Positions 26,200-34,597 of a DNA stretch of 64,000 bases are shown here, piece after piece. The position numbers were made by a program, and so were the translations under genes. Under the pieces are notes generated by a model. That model did not search any database, was not told where the DNA came from, and saw only the letters and a program-made list of their open reading frames with translations. Numbering within the stretch: position 1 is the first letter of the stretch; each line of letters starts with the position of its first letter. The stretch comes from Streptomyces sp. XY006 (GTDB lineage: Bacteria; Actinomycetota; Actinomycetes; Streptomycetales; Streptomycetaceae), in assembly GCF_002237655.1 (NCBI RefSeq), contig NZ_NOKT01000002.1, positions 124,001 through 188,000 of the forward strand. Direction: 5' to 3'.

Positions 26200-26218
26200 C
26201 CCGCCATCCGGTGGCGGG
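26200..26218. terminator. Hairpin between convergent genes
   Basis: CCCGCCA-TCCGG-TGGCGGG is a perfect 7-bp stem one base after the KhtT-like stop, ahead of the convergent Rv1733c-like gene. Confidence 0.6.
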
Positions 26219-26240
26219 GCCGAGTCGCCGTTCGCCCGGG

Positions 26241-26822
26241 TCAGCCCGTCTTCCATCCGCGGCGGGTGTCGAGGCGTTCCCATTCCGCGTCCCACGCGGC
26301 CATCCGGTGACGGTCGAGGCAGAGCCGGGTCAGCCAGGCGGCCCCCAGCAGGGTCCCGGCCGCGAAGGAGCCGGCCAGGGTGCCGCCCAGGGCGGTGTGG
26401 AGCCAGGCCTCGCCGTCCGACACCGGTGCCGTGGTCAGGTCACCGCGCCGGTCCACCCAGACGGGGATCGTGCTTCCGGCGGGAGCTCTCGGCGGGACGC
26501 GCGCCTCGTTCCGGTGTGCCGAGCCGTCCGGCGCGGTCCACCGCACCGTGCCCCAGACGCGCTGATCGCTCGCCGCCCGGGCCGGTGAGGGGCCGGGGGC
26601 GTCCTCGACGAGGACCGCGGAGACCCGACGGCTCTCCGCGCGCTGACGTTCGACGGCCCGGTCGACCGCGGCCGCCGCCGACAGCCCGCCGGCCGCCCCG
26701 CCGAGCAGCGCGCACACCCACCCGGCGAGCACGACCCAGGCCTCGACGACGTCGACGCGGCGCTTCAGGGCGTTGCGCCGCCACCGCCACCACCGCACGG
26801 TCGTGCGCTCGGACGCTGTCAT
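26241..26822 (-). CDS. Rv1733c family membrane protein (copy 1)
   Basis: This 193-aa protein has two membrane spans (VVLAGWVCALLGGAAGGLSAA, about residues 29-49, and a C-terminal GGTLAGSFAAGTLLGAAWL). The loop between contains VWGTVRWTAPDGSAHRNEARVP and PVWVDRRGDLT, the Rv1733c-type domain. It is clearly paralogous to 41623-42222: both have RWWRWRRN/RLWRWRSN starts and end WDAEWxR. The Mycobacterium relative is a dormancy (DosR) regulon antigen. The ATG at 26822 was chosen from alignment with the paralogue. An imperfect GGGCC-type site (26887-26900) and a shared CTTCCAGT motif lie upstream. Confidence 0.8.
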   Translation of the reverse strand: MTASERTTVRWWRWRRNALKRRVDVVEAWVVLAGWVCALLGGAAGGLSAAAAVDRAVERQRAESRRVSAVLVEDAPGPSPARAASDQRVWGTVRWTAPDGSAHRNEARVPPRAPAGSTIPVWVDRRGDLTTAPVSDGEAWLHTALGGTLAGSFAAGTLLGAAWLTRLCLDRHRMAAWDAEWERLDTRRGWKTG

Positions 26823-26923
26823 CGGCCGACACCCCCTCGCTGAGCACCGGCAGCACCCTTCCAGTGTGCTCCCGGCACCGGCGCACGGGCCCGTCGGCTG
26901 CGGAACGCCGAGACGCCGGTGGC

Positions 26924-28621
26924 TCAGCCGGCCCACCGGTCCTCGCCGGGCCTGCGCAGCACGGACAGCAGGTCGTCGTGGCCGGCCACCGCCTCCAGGG
27001 CCAGCGTGCGATAGCCGGCCTGCCCGAAGAACACCGTGATGCGGTCCTGGTCCTCGCTGAGCACGGTCCCGTCGCCCCACTGCTCGTGCCGTACCTCGGT
27101 GCCGACGGGGTATTCCGCGGCGGCCGGGTGCGCGGGCCTCTCCTCGTCGTCATCCTGCTGCAGCCGTCCGTCGCACAGGTCGCAGTTGCCGCACCGGCCC
27201 GGGTGGTCCTCGCCGAAGTAGCCCAGCAGGAAACGCCGCCGGCAGCCGGTGGTCTCGGCGTAGGCCCGGGCCATCTCGACCCGGGTCCGCTCGGTGCGGC
27301 GGTGTGCCCGGGCGGTGCGCGCGGCCTCCTCGGCGGCCTCCTGCGGGGCCATGCCGTCGGCGGGGCGCACCTCGCCCTCCTCGCCCGTGGCGACGGCGTC
27401 GGCCTCCTCCAGCAGGTTCACCGCCGCGGTGACCCGGTTCCGGGACAGGCCGGTGTCCTCGCGCAGTCCGTCGAGGTCGGCCGGGTCCGAGCGGTGCTCG
27501 TGCACGGCCCGCGCCACGTCCGTCAGGGTCTCGGGACCGGGGGCGCGTCCCGCGAAGTACGACCGCATGCCGGTGTCCTCGGACCGGTGGTGCAGCACGG
27601 CGAGGGCCGGCCGGCCGTCCCGGCCGCAGCGGCCGATCTCCTGGTAGTAGGCGTCGAGGGAACCGGGCAGCGACGCGTGCAGGACGAACCGTACGTCCTC
27701 CTTGTCGATGCCCATGCCGAACGCCGAGGTCGCCACCACCACGTCGGCGGTGCCGGAGAGGAAGGCGTCGTGGATCCGCTCGCGTTCGCAGGCGCGCAGT
27801 CCGGCGTGGTACGCCTCGGCGGACAGCCCCAGGGCGGCCAGTTCCCGGGCGTAGTGCTCGGTGTCCTTGCGCGTGCCGGCGTAGACGATGCCCGGTTTGG
27901 GCTCGGCGGCGGCCCGTTCGACGACCGCGAGGCGCCGCTCGTCGTCGTCGAGGAAGCGGCGGACGCTGAGGGCGATGTTCGGCCGGTCGAAGCCGGTCAC
28001 CAGCAGTCGTGGCCGGCGCATTCCGAGGCGTTCGGCGATGTCCCGGCGCACGGGCGCGGCGGCGGTGGCGGTCAGGGCCAGGACGGGCGGTCCGCCCACA
28101 CGCCGGACGGCCTGCTCCAGGCGCAGGTAGTCGGGCCGGAAGTCGTGGCCCCAGGAGGACACGCACTGGGCCTCGTCGACGACGAACAGGGCGGGGCGCA
28201 GCGCGGCCAGCCGCTCCACCACGTCGTCCTTGGCCAGTTGCTCGGGCGACAGGTACAGCAGCCGGGCCGCACCGCCGCGCACCGCGTCCCAGGCCTCCTC
28301 GGTCGCGGCCGCGCCGAGGTCGGAGTTGACCGCGACGGCACCCGGCGCGCGGTCGCCGTCCGGCAGCCCCGCGATCTGGTCGCGCTGCAGGGCGAGCAGC
28401 GGCGACACGACCACGACCGGCCCGGACAGCAGCACGGCGGGCACCTGGTAGACGGCGGACTTTCCGGAGCCGGTGGGCATGACGACGAGGGTGTCCTGCC
28501 CGTCGAGCACCCATTCCATGGCGGTGAGCTGTTCCGGCAGGAGGGTGTCCCAGCCGAACACCTCGGCGGCCGTCTCCCGCAGGAGTCCGGCGCGGTCCGT
28601 CCGCGGCTGCTCGCGTCCCAT
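26924..28621 (-). CDS. RecQ-like ATP-dependent DNA helicase
   Basis: The 565-aa SF2 helicase has motif I VVMPTGSGKSAVYQVPA (about residues 47-63), motif II VVDEAQCVSSWGHDFRPDYLRL (DEAQ in place of the usual DEAH), motif III LALTATAAAPV, motif V VVVATSAFGMGIDKEDVRFV and motif VI YYQEIGRCGRDG. The zinc segment is CRRRFLLGYFGEDHPGRCGNCDLCDG. There is no HRDC domain; the C-terminus (YPVGTEVRHEQWGDGTVL...RTLALEAV) resembles DUF3553. It unwinds DNA 3'-5' in repair or recombination. It looks monocistronic. Confidence 0.9.
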   Translation of the reverse strand: MGREQPRTDRAGLLRETAAEVFGWDTLLPEQLTAMEWVLDGQDTLVVMPTGSGKSAVYQVPAVLLSGPVVVVSPLLALQRDQIAGLPDGDRAPGAVAVNSDLGAAATEEAWDAVRGGAARLLYLSPEQLAKDDVVERLAALRPALFVVDEAQCVSSWGHDFRPDYLRLEQAVRRVGGPPVLALTATAAAPVRRDIAERLGMRRPRLLVTGFDRPNIALSVRRFLDDDERRLAVVERAAAEPKPGIVYAGTRKDTEHYARELAALGLSAEAYHAGLRACERERIHDAFLSGTADVVVATSAFGMGIDKEDVRFVLHASLPGSLDAYYQEIGRCGRDGRPALAVLHHRSEDTGMRSYFAGRAPGPETLTDVARAVHEHRSDPADLDGLREDTGLSRNRVTAAVNLLEEADAVATGEEGEVRPADGMAPQEAAEEAARTARAHRRTERTRVEMARAYAETTGCRRRFLLGYFGEDHPGRCGNCDLCDGRLQQDDDEERPAHPAAAEYPVGTEVRHEQWGDGTVLSEDQDRITVFFGQAGYRTLALEAVAGHDDLLSVLRRPGEDRWAG

Positions 28622-28728
28622 GCCGGGCTCCTCGCTGTTCCGTGCGGTCGCGTCCGGATGGCACGCCCGCGGCGCCCTCTGGGTACCCGCGGGTCCGCCG
28701 GCGTATCAGCCGGTGACCGGCGACGGCG

Positions 28729-29829
28729 TCACCCGGGGGACGGGGCGATGCGCACCCGGCCGGCGTCGCCGCTGCCGAGGAAGGACGCCAGCGCCCCTCC
28801 TTCCTCGGCGACGGCGGCCCGGTCGGCGCGGGTGAGGCGGCGCAGCGGGGTGATCAGGACGGTGTCGGTCTCGACGGTCCAGGTCGCGGCGACCCGGCCG
28901 TCGACCAGGACGAAGCGGGCCCCGGCGACGGACAGGCCGCGATGGGCGTCGTCGATGATCCGGCTCCGGTCGTGGTAGCCGAGGACGGCGTTGTCGAAGG
29001 CGGGCAGGAACCGCACCGGGGCGGGGGTATCGGGGTCCGGGCGCGGCGCGCCGGGGAGGTCGAGCAGCTCACGGCCGCGCTCGTCGCGGAAGCGGACCAG
29101 TTCCCCGCGCAGGGCGGAGACCGCCGCAGGGAGGCCGGTCAGACCGCACCAGGCGCGCAGGTCGGCCGAGGCGGCGGGGCCGTAGGCGGCGAGGTAGCGC
29201 CGCAGCAGGGTCTGTCCGACGGGGTCGGAGGGGTCCGGGTCCAGCGGGTCGATGTCGCGTCCGAGCCAGGTGGCGACCAGTCCGTACCGGGCGCCCGCCC
29301 TGGTCCGCCACACCCCGCGTGGGGGCAGTTGCACCGTCGGGAGGAGACCCGCGGCCAGCATCTCGCCCAGCGGCCGCGGTCCCACCGCCGGCCAGCGGTC
29401 GGCGACGGCCCGGGCGAGGCCGGACATCGAGCGGGGCTCGCCGTCGGCCATGACCTCCCGGCCGGCCGCCGCGAGTGCGCCGAGGTCGACCCCTTCGAGT
29501 TCCCGGCGGTACACCCCCAGCACCCGCCGGCGCAGCATGTCGTCGTGACGGGCCCGCCAGGCCAGGAGGTCGCCCGCGGTGACGAGATGGACCGTGCGGC
29601 GCATCAGGTGGGCCCGCACCACGCGACGCCCGGTCAGCAGCTCCGACAGGGCCGCCGGGTCGAAGGCCCGCAGCCGCGACCAGAGCCCGGTGAACGGCTC
29701 CTGCGGCTCCTGGGCCTGGAGCCCGCCGAGGTGGGCGACGGCGTCGAGGACCGGCAGCTCGGCGCGGTCGAGGAGCAACTGCCGGGCGAGGGTGGCGCGG
29801 TTGAGCGCCCGGGCGTCGAGAACGGTCAT
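28729..29829 (-). CDS. Winged-helix DNA-binding domain protein (HTH_42/YcaQ-like)
   Basis: The 366-aa protein has the family features LNRATLARQLLL, AVAHLGGLQAQEPQEPFTGLWSRL, RAHLMRRTVHLV, the winged-helix part, RYLAAYGPAASADLRAWCGL and RFLPAFDNAVLGYHDRSRII. These mark the pfam06224 family (HTH_42), which includes the DNA crosslink glycosylases YcaQ/AlkX. The catalytic QxQ-type motif of AlkX is seen as LQAQEPQ, so a DNA glycosylase activity is possible. No SD is prominent. It is divergent from the SfnB-like gene. Confidence 0.8.
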   Translation of the reverse strand: MTVLDARALNRATLARQLLLDRAELPVLDAVAHLGGLQAQEPQEPFTGLWSRLRAFDPAALSELLTGRRVVRAHLMRRTVHLVTAGDLLAWRARHDDMLRRRVLGVYRRELEGVDLGALAAAGREVMADGEPRSMSGLARAVADRWPAVGPRPLGEMLAAGLLPTVQLPPRGVWRTRAGARYGLVATWLGRDIDPLDPDPSDPVGQTLLRRYLAAYGPAASADLRAWCGLTGLPAAVSALRGELVRFRDERGRELLDLPGAPRPDPDTPAPVRFLPAFDNAVLGYHDRSRIIDDAHRGLSVAGARFVLVDGRVAATWTVETDTVLITPLRRLTRADRAAVAEEGGALASFLGSGDAGRVRIAPSPG

Positions 29830-30151
29830 CGGTACACCTGTGCCTTCGGATCGTGCGCCGGCCCCGGGACGCGGGAACGGCTGCCTGCCCGGCCACCGTC
29901 CCAGGCCTTGCGGTCAGGGGCTGACCGCGAGGGGGCACCGGGAGGTCGCCTTCGTCCGTACGGCGTTGAGGTTTTCGGCCACCCGGGCATCGGCTTTCCC
30001 TACGTTCCCTATCGAATTACTAGGAAAGTATTGACGGCGTCTGACGGCCCTGCGCAGGATGATGCGCATGGCCCACACATCTTTCCGCTGTACGCGCTGC
30101 CGGTGAGCCCCGACCCCCCACCGTGTCACCGAAGTTGAGGAGACCCCTGTC
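29830..30151. promoter_or_regulatory. 322-bp divergent promoter region with an AT-rich patch
   Basis: The segment 30008-30030 (CCTATCGAATTACTAGGAAA and on) is notably AT-rich for this window. A likely promoter follows: -35 TTGACG at 30031-30036, an 18-nt spacer and -10 CAGGAT at 30055-30060, giving an mRNA leader of about 85 nt for the SfnB-like gene. No protein-coding gene is apparent. Confidence 0.5.
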
Positions 30152-31381
30152 ATGGGCGCTGCCCCCGCGCTGTCCGGACCCGACGTGGAGTCCGAACCGG
30201 CCGGGCCCGGTCCGGCCCACTGGCTGCGGGTGGCCCGTGAGACGGCGGAGGACCTGGCCACGGACGCGGTGGCCAGGGACCAGGCGGGCAAACCGCCGTT
30301 CGACGAGGTGGCCCGGCTGCGCGAGTCGGGGCTGCTGGCCCTGCTCGTACCGGCCGGACTCGGCGGCGGCGGAGCGGACTGGCCGACCGCCTACGCGGTG
30401 GTCCGGGAGATCGCGACGGCCGACGGCGCGATCGGCCAACTCCTCGGCTGTCACTACTTCGTGTCGTGGAGCGCCCGGTTCTTCACCGACCCGGCCCGCG
30501 CGGACGAGCTGGAGCGGCGGACCGCCGCGGAGCAGTGGTGCTGGGGCGGTGGCCTGGCGCGTCAGGAACCGGCCCTGACCCTCGTCAGGACCGCGCAGGG
30601 CAGGGTGCTGAACGGCCGTCAGAGCTACGCGGCGGGGGTGCTGGTCGCCGACCGGCTCGCCGTGCGGGCCGTGCGGGCGGACACCGGCGAGCCGTTCGCC
30701 GTGGTGGTCGATCCGGCCCGGCAGGGCGTGGCGGTCGACGGTGACGCCGATCCCTTCGGACAGCGGCTCGCGGCCGGTGGCAGCGTGGAGTTCGACGCCG
30801 TGCCGGTCACCGCCGACGACGTCCTGGGGTCCCTGACCGCGGACGAGGACGTCCTGTCGCCGCGGACCGGTCTGGTGTCGCCGGTGGGGCGGCTGCTGTC
30901 GGTGCAGCTCCGGCTGGGCATGGCCGAGGGGGTGCTCGCCGAGGCCCGCGAGTACAGCAGGGCCGGCCGCGCGCCCTGGCACCCCGACTGGCCGGCCGGC
31001 TCGCCCCGGGACCCGCAGGTGCTGACCGCGTACGGGGAGCTCACCGTGCTGACCCGCTCGGCGTCCGCCCTCGCCGACCAGGCGCGGGACGCCGTGCACG
31101 CCGGGCTGACCCGCGGTGAGGACCTCTCCTACGAGGAGTACGCGGAGACCTCCGTCCTCGTCGCCATGGCCGAGGCCGCCGCGTCCCGGGCCGTGCAGGA
31201 GTCCACCGCCCGCGCCCTGGACATCATCGGCGCCCGCTCGGCGTCCGCGCGGCTGGGCTTCGACCGCTTCTGGCGCAACGCCCGGACCCACACGCTGTAC
31301 GAGCCCGTGACGCACCGGCTGCGGGACGTCGGGGACTACTTCCTCAACGGCTCACATCCGCCGTTCGTCCTCCCGGTCTGA
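30152..31381 (+). CDS. SfnB/DszC-like flavin-dependent monooxygenase (acyl-CoA dehydrogenase fold)
   Basis: This 409-aa protein of the acyl-CoA dehydrogenase superfamily has PPFDEVARLRESGLLALLVPAGLGG (about residues 50-74), VREIATADGAIGQLLGCHYF and the C-terminal RSASARLGFDRFWRNARTHTLYEP followed by RLRDVGDYFLNG. The FWRNARTHTLHDP-type ending and lack of a clear acyl-CoA dehydrogenase Glu motif place it with SfnB/DszC monooxygenases, which desulfurise organosulfur compounds using reduced flavin. GAGGAG lies before the ATG. A sulfur-scavenging role is inferred. The convergent phosphatase gene overlaps its 3' end by 46 bp. Confidence 0.78.
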   Translation: MGAAPALSGPDVESEPAGPGPAHWLRVARETAEDLATDAVARDQAGKPPFDEVARLRESGLLALLVPAGLGGGGADWPTAYAVVREIATADGAIGQLLGCHYFVSWSARFFTDPARADELERRTAAEQWCWGGGLARQEPALTLVRTAQGRVLNGRQSYAAGVLVADRLAVRAVRADTGEPFAVVVDPARQGVAVDGDADPFGQRLAAGGSVEFDAVPVTADDVLGSLTADEDVLSPRTGLVSPVGRLLSVQLRLGMAEGVLAEAREYSRAGRAPWHPDWPAGSPRDPQVLTAYGELTVLTRSASALADQARDAVHAGLTRGEDLSYEEYAETSVLVAMAEAAASRAVQESTARALDIIGARSASARLGFDRFWRNARTHTLYEPVTHRLRDVGDYFLNGSHPPFVLPV

Positions 31382-32681
31382 GCGGCGCCTGGAACGCGCA
31401 GCCTGCCGGGGCGGGTCTGGTCCTCCTCGTGGGGCTCGTGGGACGACAGGCCGGTCAGCTTCGCCGCCGTGGCTGCCGGCTCCAGATGCGGGCCGATCCA
31501 TTCGCACATCAGGACCGTGGCGTCGTCCTGCAGCTCTCCGTCGTGGTAGTCGAGGACGGCCCGGATCAGACGGCGCAGCGTCTCGGGCACGGGCAGCCCG
31601 TCGGCGTGGTGCCGGATCAGGAAGTCGGCGAAGCGGTCCAGTCCGAACTCCCGGCCGCCGGCGCTGCGCGCCTCGGTGATGCCGTCGGTGTACAGCACGA
31701 CGCGGTCGCCGGGCTGGAGGTGCTCCTGGCAGACGGTGCCGGGCAGGCCGAGTTCGGTGCCCATGGGGTGGGCCGGGCGGCACTTGAGGTGGGTGGTCCA
31801 GCGGTTGTCCCGGATGACGATCGGCGGATGGTGGCCGCGGTTGACCCATGTCAGGGCCCCGTTGCGGGTGTCGAGGGTCGCCAGGATGCCGGTGACGTAA
31901 CGCCGGTGGCCGTACTGCTCGACCAGGGCGGCCTCGACGGCCTCCGCCTTGGCGAGGAGGCCGGCGCCCTGGCGGCGGGCGTTGCGGCACGCCCCCAGCG
32001 CGAGCGCTCCGGACAGGCCGGCGGCGGTGTCGTGGCCCATGGCGTCGAAGATCGTCAAGTGGACGAGGGGTCCGTCGACGGCGTACTCGAAGACGTCGCC
32101 GCTGATGTCGTAGGCCGGTTCCAGCGCCGCGGAGATGGTCACCCGTCCGTCCGCGTAGGTCCTGGGCGGCAGGAGGTTCCACTGCATCTCGGCGGCCACG
32201 CTCATCGGCCGGGCGCGCGTCAGCTTGGCCAGCGCGTCGCTGGTGCTCCGCTTGCTGACCACGATGAGCGAGACGAGCGCCGCCAGCGACTCCATGTCGT
32301 AGCGGGCCTCGGCGTCGTTGCGCTCGGCGCTCACCCGCAGCAGGCCGATGCGTTCCGTGCCGTCCAGCAGCGGCACCCACCACTCGAACACGTCACGGCC
32401 CGGGGGCGCGGCGGGCAGCACGTCGCCGTACTGGAAGGCCCGCCCGGCCACCGTCCCCTCGATGGGCAGCTCCCTCTCGTGGCCCTCCTCGGCCGCTTCC
32501 TCCCCGGCAGGAGGCACAGCGTCCGGCGCCGCAGATCGGCGAGGTAGATCAGCACCCGGCGGAAGGAGGCGGCGCGGGCGCACGCGTTCGCCTTGGCCGG
32601 GAGCAGTTCGACGGGCATGAGGTGGCTGGCCGCCAGCAAGTCGGCGAGCATGCGCCGTCCGCCCTCTCCACCGCGCTCCAT
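31336..32681 (-). pseudogene. PP2C/SpoIIE-type phosphatase with GAF-like region, frameshifted
   Basis: Two frames together encode one recognisable protein. The N-terminus (start ATG 32681 after GGAGG at 6 nt) reads MLADLLAASHLMPVELLPAK, VLIYLADLRRRTLCLLPG and then garbles. The frame beginning EEAAEEGHERELPIEGTVAG carries the rest: SAAEMQW-type SVAAEMQWNLLPPRTYADG, EPAYDISGDVFEYAV, LTIFDAMGHDTAAGLSG, LTWVNRGHHPP and DRVVLYTDGITEARS. One extra G at the GGGG run (complement of 32502-32505) would join them as LLPGEEAAEE. SpoIIE-type phosphatases dephosphorylate anti-sigma-factor antagonists. It may be a true pseudogene, a sequencing error or a frameshift site. Confidence 0.8.
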
Positions 32682-32876
32682 CACCCACCTCCGTCCCGTC
32701 CGTTGCGCCGCACTGCACGGCTACCCGCGAAACGGCGTCCGGCACGGAACCGGGCCCGGGACCGCCGGCCGAGCGGATTCCGCATACCGGGGCGATACTG
32801 ATGCTTCAGGGGGCCTGCTCCGGGTACTTCCATGGTGGAACGACCCGCCGAAGGAGGAAACGGAGGCGCGAGGGCC

Positions 32877-33230
32877 GTGTTGCTGTCGCATTCGCTCGAC
32901 CACGGAGTACTCGTCATCACGGTCCACGAAGACCCCGGCATCGGGGGGCGTGCCTCGCTCCTGACGCAGATCAGCGCGCTGGTCGAGGCCTACCGGCCCG
33001 CCCCCGTGGTCGTCGTCCTGGACGAGCCGGCCACCCAGGGCGCAGCCGTCAGCGTCGTCCTGCGCGTCCATCGCCTGTGCAGCCGGCTGGGCATGCTGAT
33101 GTCGGTGGCCACCGCCAGCGCGCCCACCCGCCGCGTGCTGGAGGCGAACGCCGACACCGCCGGCACCCGGCTGGTCGTGCACGCCCGGACCGACACCGCC
33201 GTGGCCGCCGCCTACGCCGCCGCGGCCTGA
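32877..33230 (+). CDS. STAS-like hypothetical protein
   Basis: The protein (117 aa from GTG 32877) reads HSLDHGVLVITVHEDPGIGGRASLL, VEAYRPAPVVVVLDEPATQ, VVLRVHRLCSRLGMLMSVAT and TRLVVHARTDTAVAA. The alternating strand/helix plan, the LVITVHED opening and the context beside a PP2C phosphatase fit an anti-sigma-antagonist (STAS) fold. The usual DSxG phospho-acceptor motif is not present. An ATG at 32832 is also in frame but has no SD, while GGAGG lies about 10 nt before 32877. A GATACT -10-like element is at 32793-32798. The gene is divergent from the phosphatase. Confidence 0.6.
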   Translation: MLLSHSLDHGVLVITVHEDPGIGGRASLLTQISALVEAYRPAPVVVVLDEPATQGAAVSVVLRVHRLCSRLGMLMSVATASAPTRRVLEANADTAGTRLVVHARTDTAVAAAYAAAA

Positions 33231-33251
33231 GCAGGTTCCCGGGGCGTTCCG

Positions 33252-34346
33252 TCAGGGCATGGTGCTCTGGGCGCTGATCAGCTCGGTGACCGCGCGCAGG
33301 CCCCCGTGGGCGAGCGCGGCGCGCTGCCGGTCCGCGCCGGTGCCGTTCTGCAGCAGCCGGTGCACCAAGGACGTCACCTGCCGGGTGTCCCCCGCGGCGT
33401 CCAGGGTGGGACCGACGTACCGCAGGAGCTCGTACAGCATGTCGCCGGCGCGCTGCGGTGTGCCGTCCTGGCCGATCAGGGTGTCCTCGAGACCGTGCCG
33501 GGCGGCGTGCCACATGGCGGCCTGGAGCAGTTCCGGGGGGAGGTCGGGGGCGGGTACGCCGTCCGCCGCCTCGGCCAGGGCGGTCTCCACCAGGGACCGG
33601 ATGACGGCGGCGAGCAGGACCGCCTCGTCCGCCCGCAGCTGGACGTCCAGGCACCGCACCTCGACGGTCGGATAGGTGGAGGACAGGCGGGCCTGCCAGT
33701 AGAGCTGGCCGGTGTCGGTGATCAGGCCCGCCTGCTGCAGGCGCGCGGTGCGCCGGTCGTAGTCCTCGGCGTCCTGGAAGTACGGCGGGATCCCGCTGAC
33801 CGGCCAGCGGCTGAAGATCACGGTGCGCCAGCTGGCGAAGCCGGTGTCGTGGCCGTCCCACAGCGGGGAGTTGGCCGACATGGCCGTCAGCGCGGGCAGC
33901 CAGGGCCGCAGCCGGTTCAGGACCTGCACGCCGGCCTCCCGGTCGGGCACGCCGACATGCACGTGCGTGCCGTTGACGAGCTGTTCCGCCACCAGCTGCG
34001 GTGCCTGCGTGACCATGGCCCGGTACCGGGCCTGGTCCGTGACGGCCACGGGGCGGCCGTGGCGCACCGGCGGGGTGCCGCAGACGGCGATCCGGCAGCC
34101 GTGCTCCTCGGCGGCCACACCGACGGCGTGCCGCAGGCGCAGCAGATGTCCGCCGGCCTCCTCCAGTGTGGCGCACACCGGGGTGGCCACCTCGACCTGC
34201 GCCTGGAGCAGCTCGTACTGCACCTCCTGGTCCGCCACGAGACGCCCCAGGCCCGCCGCGGCGCGCACCTTGTCCGCGTGCGGCACCGGCAGGCCCGTGA
34301 CCGGGTCGACCAGCAGGTATTCCTCTTCCACGCCGATCGTCGTCAT
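33252..34346 (-). CDS. Glutamate-cysteine ligase family 2 protein (YbdK-type carboxylate-amine ligase)
   Basis: The 364-aa GCS2 protein has the N-terminal signature [45 protein letters not shown] (conserved His), [32 protein letters not shown] and [13 protein letters not shown]. These match YbdK-type ligases, which make gamma-glutamyl amides from glutamate and an amine or amino acid with ATP. It lacks the features of EgtA that would point to ergothioneine. Its partner is unknown. It is divergent from the cytochrome oxidase gene. Confidence 0.88.
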   Translation of the reverse strand: MTTIGVEEEYLLVDPVTGLPVPHADKVRAAAGLGRLVADQEVQYELLQAQVEVATPVCATLEEAGGHLLRLRHAVGVAAEEHGCRIAVCGTPPVRHGRPVAVTDQARYRAMVTQAPQLVAEQLVNGTHVHVGVPDREAGVQVLNRLRPWLPALTAMSANSPLWDGHDTGFASWRTVIFSRWPVSGIPPYFQDAEDYDRRTARLQQAGLITDTGQLYWQARLSSTYPTVEVRCLDVQLRADEAVLLAAVIRSLVETALAEAADGVPAPDLPPELLQAAMWHAARHGLEDTLIGQDGTPQRAGDMLYELLRYVGPTLDAAGDTRQVTSLVHRLLQNGTGADRQRAALAHGGLRAVTELISAQSTMP

Positions 34347-34597
34347 CGGATCACCCTCTGTTCCGCCCGCCCCTGGGGCCGGGTCGGGTCACACCGGTGA
34401 GAGTACCGAGTGCCGCGGCCGGTCCGGGACAAACCATGACAGGCCACGCAGCCCCTCCATGGATGATTCAGGGGGTCATTCAGCCCATCGAGCCGCGACG
34501 CACGGTGATCGGCCGAACCGGCGGAGCTAGGTTCCTGCGCGCCGGGCACTCCCCGCAGCGCCCGGCGAGAAAACCGCTGCTGCCGATCGAGGGACTG

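Noticed and set aside
34397..34597. N-terminal extension of ctaD
   Set aside because: Subunit I proteins start near the [18 protein letters not shown] region, and GAGGGA precedes the ATG at 34598.
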